A stretch of DNA of 64,000 bases from Planctomycetota bacterium (lineage in GTDB: Bacteria > Planctomycetota > Phycisphaerae > Phycisphaerales > SM1A02), in the NCBI GenBank assembly GCA_022574595.1, contig JACZRS010000005.1:124001-188000 (forward strand). The letters are read 5' to 3'. The notes below the pieces were generated by a model. That model worked only from the letters and a program-made list of their open reading frames with translations. It was not told where the DNA came from and searched no databases. This document shows positions 27,869 through 35,615 of the stretch, in pieces. Within the stretch, counting starts at the first letter, position 1. The number at the start of each line of letters is the position of its first letter. Both the position numbers and the translations under genes were made by a program.

Positions 27869-29875
27869 TCAATCATCACTTATAATACCAAGCCCCTCAA
27901 TCAGATCCGCACCGGCCATAATTTGTGCGCTTGATTTAGTAATGGTATCACTCAATGGTTCAGCTTCGCCTCCAAGATGCTGAGCAAGAAACACTTCGGT
28001 AACTGCAAAGAACGCCAATCTATTTGCAGGATTGGCGAATCCATGCCCTTCATCCGGGAATAGCACATAAGTCACTGGCAAACCCTTCGCTTGCATGGCA
28101 TCAACGATCATTTGAGATTGCTCTTCGGTAACACGTGGGTCATTTTTTCCTTGACCGATTAGTAATGGCCTACTTATGGCATCAATACGATTAATTGGAG
28201 ATATTGAAGCCAAGTATTCCGGTTCACTTAATGCACCAACTCGAGTTTCAAACAGAGAAATAATGGGCTCCCAATATGGTGGGAAACTTTCAAGCAAGGT
28301 TTTTACATCCGATGGGCCAACAATATCAACGCCAGCAGCAAAGAAATCTGGCGTAAAAGTCAAGCCAACTAGAGTTGCATATCCGCCATAGCTCCCTCCC
28401 ATAATGGCAACACGATCCGGATCAGCGATTTTCTCATCAACCGCCCAAAGTACAGCATCAATAAGATCATCATGCATAGCCCTCGCCCACTCACGGTCAC
28501 CCGCATTGACAAAGTGCTTACCAAACCCCGTCGATCCTCTGAAGTTAACGCTCAACACTGCGTACCCCCGATTTGCCAACCATTGATGGAGAGGGTTATA
28601 CCCCCAACTATCGCGCGCCCACGGCCCACCATGCACTAACAAAACCATTGGTAAATTTGTTGACTTGCCATTGAGCGGAGTTGTGAGATAACTAACTAAC
28701 TTAAGGCCATCCCTTGCCTTAATAACCACTGGTTTCATCTTGGCAAGAGAATAACCCTCAAGTGCGGCACGGTTTGAAAAAAGGTAAGTCGCTTGCTTGG
28801 CTTGGCGATCATATAGGTGATATTCCACAGGCCCATCGTCGCGTAAGTAAGCTACAATCCAAGTCTTGTCATCTTCTGTTCTACTAATAATTGACATATC
28901 AGCATCGCGCAGTTGTGTAAGATAATCCCAATCCTCTTGGATCGAATCATCCAGAATCTCCCACTGCCGTCTCTTATATTCATATCCAACAGCCTGTGGT
29001 CGACCAGTTGCTGGATCCATTTCAAGCATACTCAAGTCCGCTATTTCATTACCAGCAATGCGCTCGTAAGAACCGTCTTCGCCTGTTGTATATTGGTAAA
29101 GTTGAGCAGTATCCGCGTTTCTTGAATCTAGTAGGTAGATAGTATTGTTATCTCTTGTAAAACCCATAAGACTGGATGTAATCGAGTCGTTACGACTCCA
29201 ACGGACAAGCTCATACCAGGAATCAGTTGAGCTATCTCGAGTTTCAACTATTTTCCCACCATCAGATGTGTATCTAATCCCCGCACGAATTTGAAAATTG
29301 CTATCTGCTATTACGCCTATAAAAACATTATTTTCATAAACAAGTTGGCTTTCGCCGGTTGACGTATTAATTCGCCAAACATCGTGGTATTGGGGATTGC
29401 GGTTGTTTATACCGACAAGAATCTCATCCGGGAAATTGCGATCGGTTGCAACTACTCTTGCCCTAATTTCTTCAAACGGTGTTAGATCTTTCTGATCACC
29501 TGTTTGAATATCTACTGCATAGAGATGGAAATTTTCATCCCCGCCAGAATCTTGAGCGTAAATAATCTGCTTGTTATTATGCATCCAAAAGTAATTGCGA
29601 ATTGGCCGCGTTGTGGAATTAGTGATCGGCTTGGCATCATCCTGGCCTAGAGATTGCACCCATACATTAAGCAAACCATTACGAGGCGCTAAGTAACTAA
29701 TGTGTTTCCCATCGGGGCTTATGCGAACTGATGCTCTATCAGGATTCCCAAACAGCACACTTCGAGGGATTAGATCCCTGCCCTGACCTTGCGCAATTTG
29801 GTTGAACGTTACATTCGCTATACCGCTAATCAGTAAAGCAAGTCCAATTAGGGAAAAACGGTACTGCTTAATCAT
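27869..29875 (-). CDS. Exported S9 family prolyl oligopeptidase-like peptidase
   Basis: A 668-residue protein with a signal peptide (ends near GQGRD). The N-terminal two thirds form a beta propeller (repeats such as ISYLAPRNGLLNVWVQ and FWMHNNKQIIYAQD), and the C-terminal alpha/beta hydrolase holds VHGGPWARDSWG, the nucleophile GGSYGGYATL, and the late histidine in FPDEGHGF. It cleaves short peptides, probably in the periplasm. Length and domain order are normal for dipeptidyl/acylaminoacyl peptidases of this group. Confidence 0.92.
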   Translation of the reverse strand: MIKQYRFSLIGLALLISGIANVTFNQIAQGQGRDLIPRSVLFGNPDRASVRISPDGKHISYLAPRNGLLNVWVQSLGQDDAKPITNSTTRPIRNYFWMHNNKQIIYAQDSGGDENFHLYAVDIQTGDQKDLTPFEEIRARVVATDRNFPDEILVGINNRNPQYHDVWRINTSTGESQLVYENNVFIGVIADSNFQIRAGIRYTSDGGKIVETRDSSTDSWYELVRWSRNDSITSSLMGFTRDNNTIYLLDSRNADTAQLYQYTTGEDGSYERIAGNEIADLSMLEMDPATGRPQAVGYEYKRRQWEILDDSIQEDWDYLTQLRDADMSIISRTEDDKTWIVAYLRDDGPVEYHLYDRQAKQATYLFSNRAALEGYSLAKMKPVVIKARDGLKLVSYLTTPLNGKSTNLPMVLLVHGGPWARDSWGYNPLHQWLANRGYAVLSVNFRGSTGFGKHFVNAGDREWARAMHDDLIDAVLWAVDEKIADPDRVAIMGGSYGGYATLVGLTFTPDFFAAGVDIVGPSDVKTLLESFPPYWEPIISLFETRVGALSEPEYLASISPINRIDAISRPLLIGQGKNDPRVTEEQSQMIVDAMQAKGLPVTYVLFPDEGHGFANPANRLAFFAVTEVFLAQHLGGEAEPLSDTITKSSAQIMAGADLIEGLGIISDD

Positions 29876-30041
29876 TGCAATCCTCCAAATGTCAGGCTTA
29901 TGGTTTGATAGGTTTGTATCTGCCAGCCAAAGTTAGCCAGCTTATTCGGCGCAAGGGTACACACACTCCAGCTATTTGCTGTGGAAAAACATTGGTCTTG
30001 ATAGATTAGGCTTAAAAATAATCCGCTGGAGGACTTGCCAG

Positions 30042-30341
30042 CTACATTTCATCATCCTGGAACTTAAGTACAGCTGGGCCTACATGAATCGACATACCCG
30101 TTCTGAGCCGAATTTGATTTATTTTCTCGCCGTCTAAAAAGGTGCCGCCAGTAGATCCAAGATCTCTGAGCACCAGATCATGTCCATCACGCTCGATGCA
30201 GCAATGCTCTCGAGAAACAGATTGGCTCTTAATACAAACATCGCAGGTCTCATCTCTTCCAATGATAATCTCTTGGAAATCACCCAAGGCATATGCCTTC
30301 AGCAACTGGCCGCTCTTGTTACAAACGTGTAGCTCCATCAT
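30042..30341 (-). CDS. FHA-domain protein
   Basis: A 99-residue protein that is almost only an FHA domain: IIIGRDETCDVCI, SVSREHCCIERDG and DLGSTGGTFLDG. FHA domains bind phosphothreonine. The ATG at 30341 has GGAG nine bases upstream; the ATG at 30347 has it only three bases away, and a longer frame reaching 30425 would overlap the divergent waaA region. No partner kinase is next to it. In the usual SxNGT motif the asparagine is replaced by glycine, which may alter ligand contacts. Confidence 0.85.
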   Translation of the reverse strand: MMELHVCNKSGQLLKAYALGDFQEIIIGRDETCDVCIKSQSVSREHCCIERDGHDLVLRDLGSTGGTFLDGEKINQIRLRTGMSIHVGPAVLKFQDDEM

Positions 30342-30478
30342 AACCATGGTCTCCGGTAGGCTTCCCGAGAGTACGATGGGCGTTCGCACTATCCTTATTG
30401 TTGGTTCTATGCGGTCATTTGCCAAGCACTAACTCTAGAAATCTCAAACAATCAACTCTGCCTATACACTCTCTGATA

Positions 30479-31732
30479 ATGCGTTGGCTAGTAAACCTTG
30501 TTTATATCATAGCGTTGGTCCTCACATCGCCCATTTGGCTCCTGCGAATGATCCGTACGGGCAAGATCAAGACCGATTGGCAAGGCCGATTTGGGCGTAC
30601 TACCCAATTAGGTCCTAAAGATGGCAAACGCCTGCTTATCCATACAGTCTCGGTGGGGGAGGTGAACGCTATTGAGCAATTAACTCAAAAGCTCACTAAT
30701 AACAAATATGCCCCGCAAATCATCATCTCTACCACTACCGATACAGGTTTCGCCAGGGCTAAATCGTTCCTGGGAGATCGCTTTAAGATTGTCCGATACC
30801 CCTTTGACTTTTCCTTTTGTGTTAGTCGTTTTCTCAAATCAATTGAGCCGGATGCGGTCGCACTCTTTGAGCTTGAGGTTTGGCCTAACTTTACCGCAGC
30901 TTGTCAGCGCAGAGGAATTGCAATATGCGTCGTCAACGGCCGACTAAGCCAACGCAGCTTCAACCGCTACAAGCAAATTCGCTCGCTGGTAAAACCTTCA
31001 TTTAATAGATTGGCGTTTGCAGCAGTTCAAAGCCAAACCTACGCAAAACGCTTTGAAGAAATGGGTGTAAATAATGATCTCATCCATGTAACAGGTTCAA
31101 TGAAATGGGATGCAGCCAAGATAACAGATCATGTCGATGGAGCAGATGATCTTGCACAGGAATTAGGCATAGATAGAAATAGGCCTTTGATCGTTGCAGG
31201 TTCAACGGCACCAGGTGAGCACGAACTTTTTGCATCATGTATTCCTGGTGATATTCAATTGCTATGTGCACCAAGAAAACCAGAGTGGTTCGACCAGGCA
31301 GCAGCGTCGCTCCCTGGCTGCGCTAGAAGATCCAAAGGCACAAGAGGCAGTCCAACCGGGCGTTTCCTACTCGATTCAATAGGTGAATTACGACAAGCTT
31401 ATGCTTTAGCGGACATCATCATCGTCGGGCGAAGCTTCGTAGATCTATATGGCTCAAATGTCAGCGAAGCGGTAGCTCTGGGTAAAGCAACAGTCATAGG
31501 ACCAGCAGTTTCAGATTTTCAGGATTCTGTTGATGCATTGGTTAATGGAGATGGGATCATACAAACCACGCGTGATGATCTGGCGGATGTCCTGAGAGAA
31601 CTACTAGACAATCCCAACAGGCGAGAGCAGCTAGCAGCAAACGCGCGAGATGTGATCCAAGAGCAGCAGGGCGCTACTGATCGTAACGCCAACCTGGTTA
31701 TTGAATTATTATATAAAACCAGTCGGGTTTAG
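30479..31732 (+). CDS. waaA: 3-deoxy-D-manno-octulosonic acid (Kdo) transferase
   Basis: Inner-membrane GT-B glycosyltransferase that adds Kdo to lipid A precursor. The ATG at 30479 opens an N-terminal anchor (LVNLVYIIALVLTSPIWLLR), followed by the WQGRFG and IHTVSVGEVNAI motifs, the FELEVWPNF acceptor segment, VNGRLSQRS, and a C-terminal donor domain with ADIIIVGRSFVDLYGSNVSEA. Length is 417 residues, normal. An in-frame upstream extension to 30398 covers the FHA gene start and is unlikely. It indicates that the organism makes lipopolysaccharide. Confidence 0.9.
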   Translation: MRWLVNLVYIIALVLTSPIWLLRMIRTGKIKTDWQGRFGRTTQLGPKDGKRLLIHTVSVGEVNAIEQLTQKLTNNKYAPQIIISTTTDTGFARAKSFLGDRFKIVRYPFDFSFCVSRFLKSIEPDAVALFELEVWPNFTAACQRRGIAICVVNGRLSQRSFNRYKQIRSLVKPSFNRLAFAAVQSQTYAKRFEEMGVNNDLIHVTGSMKWDAAKITDHVDGADDLAQELGIDRNRPLIVAGSTAPGEHELFASCIPGDIQLLCAPRKPEWFDQAAASLPGCARRSKGTRGSPTGRFLLDSIGELRQAYALADIIIVGRSFVDLYGSNVSEAVALGKATVIGPAVSDFQDSVDALVNGDGIIQTTRDDLADVLRELLDNPNRREQLAANARDVIQEQQGATDRNANLVIELLYKTSRV

Positions 31733-31745
31733 TACAAAAGAAATT

Positions 31746-31774
31746 CCGCCGTCCTAACGGTGTCAGAACGGCGG
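31746..31774. terminator. GC-rich hairpin after waaA
   Basis: A 7 bp stem (31746-31752 with 31768-31774), extended by two pairs after one mismatch. On the plus strand it is followed by a 30-base purine-only stretch. On the minus strand it is followed by AATTTCTTTTG, so it fits better as a terminator for a minus-strand transcript arising in the 31775-32206 spacer. Confidence 0.5.
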
Positions 31775-32206
31775 AGGAGGAGAAAGAAGAAAGGAGAAAG
31801 AAGGATCTTAAGAGTCGAAAAGGCAATTTGAGTTCTTGTTGTGTTTTACAACCACACAGTGAACAAAATAGCACCCTCCGACTCCATATTTATTACGTTA
31901 GTTGTATTATTAAGGTTCGCAGCAACAAATAGGGGCGGTACGATAGCTTTTGCTATGCAATTGGCCCCTTTCCGGAGGGTTATGACGGATCCATATTCCA
32001 TCCTGCCGCTCCAAATCCACTTCCAGGTGGTACTGCAAAAATATCGGGTAATGCCCCTGACAAACTCTATAATCCATCAAGAAATTTACATATACCCTTG
32101 TATGGTGCCTGAAAAGCCTAAAAAGGGAAAATGCACCCACAAATAGTGCTTTGATTGACCAATTCCAGCTAAGAATAAGCCCTATTAAGCCTAGACTTAT
32201 GCCTTA
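31775..32206. other. Long structured spacer, candidate ncRNA or small gene
   Basis: After the hairpin comes a purine run (31775-31803). Then CCCTCCG at 31874-31880 can pair with CGGAGGG at 31973-31979, enclosing GGGGC/GCCCC arms and an ATAGC-TTTT-GCTAT hairpin. Smaller hairpins lie near 32020-32034 and 32104-32137. On the minus strand a frame of up to 76 residues (32140 to 31910) has a protein-like composition but no good ribosome site. No known RNA family (RNase P, tmRNA, SRP, 6S) was recognised. Confidence 0.4.
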
Positions 32207-33121
32207 ATGCGTGAATTTGAATTATTACAACATGTCTTTCAAGCCACGGGCAAGAGCCAATCTGTTCTCATACCTCCCGGCGATGATATGGCTATGGTTC
32301 AGGTCGATGGAGTTAATTTACTTGCTGCTGTTGACCAGCTCGTCGAAGCTCGCCATTTCGATATCTCAATTACTCCGGTTCATTTGATCGGTCGAAAAGC
32401 CATAACGCGCAGCCTTAGCGATGTTGCAGCCATGGCGGCAATTCCGGTCGCTTCACTTGGAACTATTACAGCATGCCCTAGTACCCATGATGAATGGGCC
32501 GCTGCACTATTTGATGCAATGAATGAAACTGCTGACCAGTATAACTGCCCGCTAATTGGTGGCGATGTAGCAATTCATCATGAAACAGGCTCACCAATGG
32601 TTTGCACTGTTACTGTGCTGGCAAAACCAGGGCTGAATCCTCCGCTGCGCAGAAGTGGCGCTAAGGCGGGGGATAACTTATATGTTACAGGCGCGCTAGG
32701 CGGATCTGTTGATGAAAACGGCTTGGGCAGACACCTAACGTTTGAACCACGCATAAATGAAGCGCTGGCTTTATCTGAAATACTAGGCCCAAGACTGCAT
32801 GCAATGATAGATATCAGCGATGGGCTTGGACGTGACGCATCTCATATTGCTGAGTTATCTAACGTTTCAATTGAAATAGATGCTGGTTCGCTACCAATTA
32901 ACCATGGTTTAGATTGGCGCCGAGCCATGTCTGATGGTGAAGATTACGAACTTTGCTTTGCAGCTGAAGGGGATGTGCCAAATCAAATATGCCAATTACA
33001 AGTTACACAAATCGGGCGAATTGTTGCTCTTAGCGATTCACTTAAACCTTCAATAATTGTCCGAGATGGATCAACGCAGATTGACGCAGCATCACTTGGG
33101 TGGGAGCATGGCAATTCATGA
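32207..33121 (+). CDS. thiL: Thiamine-monophosphate kinase
   Basis: PurM-like ATP enzyme that phosphorylates thiamine monophosphate to the diphosphate. Motifs are PPGDDMAMVQVDG near residue 26, AVDQLVEARHF, LSDVAAMAAIP, LIGGDVAIH, GDNLYVTGALGG, and the conserved MIDISDGLGRDASHIA. Length is 304 residues, slightly short but complete. It overlaps the next gene by four bases (ATGA), so it is coupled with tsaE. Thiamine diphosphate is the cofactor of the PdhA/PdhB encoded at 12359-14433. Confidence 0.92.
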   Translation: MREFELLQHVFQATGKSQSVLIPPGDDMAMVQVDGVNLLAAVDQLVEARHFDISITPVHLIGRKAITRSLSDVAAMAAIPVASLGTITACPSTHDEWAAALFDAMNETADQYNCPLIGGDVAIHHETGSPMVCTVTVLAKPGLNPPLRRSGAKAGDNLYVTGALGGSVDENGLGRHLTFEPRINEALALSEILGPRLHAMIDISDGLGRDASHIAELSNVSIEIDAGSLPINHGLDWRRAMSDGEDYELCFAAEGDVPNQICQLQVTQIGRIVALSDSLKPSIIVRDGSTQIDAASLGWEHGNS

Positions 33122-33753
33122 AACTTCTCCGCGAAAGTCATAGCGAAGCAGCAACGATTGAGCTTGCCACAAAGCTCGGCAACAAACTGCGTGCATCAGA
33201 TGTTGTATGTCTGCTAGGGCCATTAGGAGCTGGGAAAACCTGCTTTGTGCGCGGTTTAGCCAAAGGGCTGGGTATAGATCCATCAATGGTTTCAAGCCCT
33301 AGCTTTGTAATCTGCCAAGAGTACAACGGACAGAGTACTCTAAAGCTAGCTCACATAGATGCCTATCGCCTCTCGGGCCCGGATGAACTACAAACCATCG
33401 GCTGGGATGAACTTTGCGAAACGCCAAATACCGTTCTTGCAATTGAATGGGCTTCACTAATAGAGTCCGCACTACCCGATTGCCGAATCGAGGTTACGCT
33501 GGAACACACTGGCGAAAACTCAAGGCAAATAACCATCAATGTCCCTGATGAAATTGCAGATCGTTTCGAGGGTATTGAAAATAATATTGCCACCAGCGAA
33601 AAATGTCGAAAGTGCAGCAAGCCTATATATTCAACTGCTGATACATATCCTTTTTGCTCCAATCGTTGTCGTTTTGCGGACTTGGGTTCTTGGTTTGATG
33701 AATCTTACATGACTAGTCGCCAAGCTGATGCAGATGATTATCCCGATGAGTAA
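33118..33753 (+). CDS. tsaE: Fusion of TsaE (t6A ATPase) with a YacG-like zinc finger
   Basis: The N-terminal part (about residues 1-150) is TsaE/YjeE: Walker A GPLGAGKTCFVRGLAKGLG, SPSFVICQEY, HIDAYRL and AIEWASLIE. TsaE helps form threonylcarbamoyl-adenosine at position 37 of tRNAs. The last 50 residues are a YacG-type finger: CRKCSKPIY, then PFCSNRCRFADLGSWFDESY. YacG binds zinc with four cysteines and inhibits DNA gyrase in other bacteria. The ATG at 33118 overlaps the thiL stop; an upstream GTG is in frame but less likely. The two parts are usually separate genes, so this is a genuine fusion in an unbroken frame. Confidence 0.88.
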   Translation: MKLLRESHSEAATIELATKLGNKLRASDVVCLLGPLGAGKTCFVRGLAKGLGIDPSMVSSPSFVICQEYNGQSTLKLAHIDAYRLSGPDELQTIGWDELCETPNTVLAIEWASLIESALPDCRIEVTLEHTGENSRQITINVPDEIADRFEGIENNIATSEKCRKCSKPIYSTADTYPFCSNRCRFADLGSWFDESYMTSRQADADDYPDE

Positions 33754-34296
33754 TCAACTGGCCCCGTTAGAATTGCGACCTTCCGGGCTTATAGCGTAAA
33801 TCTGAAACCGATGGCCGACCGGCTCCCAGCCATGTTCATTACATATACGATCCCTAATTGCCGTCAATTCATTATCTGAAAACTCAATATGCTTTCCCGT
33901 TTTCATGCAAACCATATAATCGCGCTGCTGTTTGCCGTAAATCAGTTGATAATGCGTTAGCTTAGAATCGAATAACGCCTGGGTGATAATTCCCGCTTCT
34001 TGCAAGAGTTTGATTGTGCGGTATACCGTAGCGGTTGAAACGCCATCAGCGCGCTTGCGCATCTGAGACATTAGATCCTCAACTTCAAAAACACCATCGC
34101 GTTCGATGATTGCTTCTAAGATGTCTGCCCGTTCGGGAGTATATTTGAGGTTCTGAGATTTGAGATATCGCCTAAAAACCGAACAAAGCGGAGCCATGAC
34201 CACAATCTGCGGATCACCCGGGTCGATAGGCGAAGCAGTGGGGGGGGGAGGGGGATCAAGTGGGTCAGGGGGATTCGGTGTTGACTTGCGATTCAT
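33754..34296 (-). CDS. Fur-family transcriptional regulator with proline-rich N-terminus
   Basis: Winged-helix regulator of the Fur/Zur/PerR group: YTPERADILEAIIERDGVFEVEDL and VSTATVYRTIKLLQEAGII. The dimerisation half has YMVCMKTGKHIEFSD, where the first cysteine of the usual CxxCG structural zinc site is kept and the second is threonine. A second CxxC pair is absent at the C-terminus. The first 40 residues are a proline-rich tail encoded partly by a run of nine Gs (on the plus strand, 34240-34248). A shorter start at MAPLCSVF (34197) is possible. Which metal it senses cannot be told. Confidence 0.82.
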   Translation of the reverse strand: MNRKSTPNPPDPLDPPPPPTASPIDPGDPQIVVMAPLCSVFRRYLKSQNLKYTPERADILEAIIERDGVFEVEDLMSQMRKRADGVSTATVYRTIKLLQEAGIITQALFDSKLTHYQLIYGKQQRDYMVCMKTGKHIEFSDNELTAIRDRICNEHGWEPVGHRFQIYAISPEGRNSNGAS

Positions 34297-34353
34297 GCTA
34301 CAAGTGTATCCCACTATAAATACATAAGATTCTAATGATCCTCGAGCAACGAT

Positions 34354-35454
34354 ATGACTACTTCATCGCTGAAAATACTGGCATTTGAGCCGTTTGATAG
34401 CGGTTCTCACCGATCTGTTCGCCAATCTATTAGCCAGCATTCCAGGCATAACTGGACTTGGCTAACCAGGCCTGGTCGAGCGTGGAAGTGGCGGATGCGA
34501 CTGGCTGCGATAGAGCTAATTCAGCAAGCCCATGTGCAGTGTGCTTTTGATACTCCTGCAGATCTGATCTTTGTTACTTCGCTGCTTAGTGCTGCGGATT
34601 TACGAGCTTTACTGCCAGCTGAGCTTCGTAGCGTTCCTCTTGTTGTTTATATGCATGAAAATCAAGCTGCGTATCCCTATTCAGATCGCAACGAGGTTGA
34701 TCCTAAGCGTGATGTACATTTCGCACTGACCAATCTCACAACAACACTCGCAGCTGACTGTGTAATTTTTAATAGCGTATACAACCGCCAATCATTCTTG
34801 ATAGGCCTCAAAGACATACTAAAAAATACACCCGATCTTGCGGCTGGTAATTGGTTAGAGCAAATCGAATCAAAGAGTCATATAGCCTGGCCGCCGGTTG
34901 AACTTCCACCGGAATCATTTGGTCAATCTTCCGAGGGCGGGAGAGTTTTACATAACTCTATCCGTGTGGTTTGGCCGCATCGATGGGAACATGACAAGGG
35001 GGTTGATGAGCTACTGGATATTGCTAATCAATACACCGAGCCTTTGAATCTGCGTTGGACGATTCTTGGCGAACAGTTTTCCAAGGTGCCTAAAGCTCTA
35101 AATGAGTTTCGTGATAAATTTGCAAACCAAATAGATCACATTGGTTTTGAGCCTGATCGCAAGAAGTACTGGCAGCACTTACGAGAATGTGATTGGGTGT
35201 TATCTACAGCAAAGCACGAGTTCTTTGGAATAGCTGTGGTGGAGGCCTTACTTGCGGGATGTTTACCATGGCTTCCCGATCGCCTGAGCTATCCAGAGTT
35301 GCTGCCAGCTAGTGCAACAAATCTAAGTCCATACGATCCGCCAAGTGATAGTACAAGAGTGCTTCGTGATATCGCAGCACATTTAAAGCCTGCAATAGCA
35401 GCAAATGCAGTTGCTAGAATAGATGAGTTACTTCAGCAAGCTGTCAAAGCTTGA
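34354..35454 (+). CDS. Glycosyltransferase of the tRNA-queuosine mannosyltransferase type (DUF3524)
   Basis: The N-terminus (ILAFEPFDSGSHRSVRQSI, WLTRPGRAWKWRMR) and YMHENQAAYPYSD are hallmarks of the DUF3524/GTDC1 family, whose animal member mannosylates queuosine in tRNA-Asp. A GT-B C-terminal domain follows with WPHRWEHDKGVDELL, WTILGEQF, and STAKHEFFGIAVVEALLAG. Length is 366 residues. It is divergent from the Fur gene by 57 bases. A tRNA-modification role in bacteria is inferred from the family; a different acceptor is possible. Confidence 0.75.
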   Translation: MTTSSLKILAFEPFDSGSHRSVRQSISQHSRHNWTWLTRPGRAWKWRMRLAAIELIQQAHVQCAFDTPADLIFVTSLLSAADLRALLPAELRSVPLVVYMHENQAAYPYSDRNEVDPKRDVHFALTNLTTTLAADCVIFNSVYNRQSFLIGLKDILKNTPDLAAGNWLEQIESKSHIAWPPVELPPESFGQSSEGGRVLHNSIRVVWPHRWEHDKGVDELLDIANQYTEPLNLRWTILGEQFSKVPKALNEFRDKFANQIDHIGFEPDRKKYWQHLRECDWVLSTAKHEFFGIAVVEALLAGCLPWLPDRLSYPELLPASATNLSPYDPPSDSTRVLRDIAAHLKPAIAANAVARIDELLQQAVKA

Positions 35455-35615
35455 CTCTGAGATCACCTTGAAAGCCCCCCATCCTGAGCCGATAATGCAT
35501 GTTATGTTAAATTCAAGCTTGTGAGCAATCCAAGCTTACTTACTAAGCTGAACGATGTACCATGCCCAGCCCGTTAATTACTAAATAGAGCCACCAATTG
35601 AGATACGAGCCTTAA

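Noticed and set aside
31841-32146. Plus-strand frame of about 100 residues before thiL
   Set aside because: No ribosome site, no domain, atypical composition; the stretch is better explained by RNA structure or a minus-strand product.
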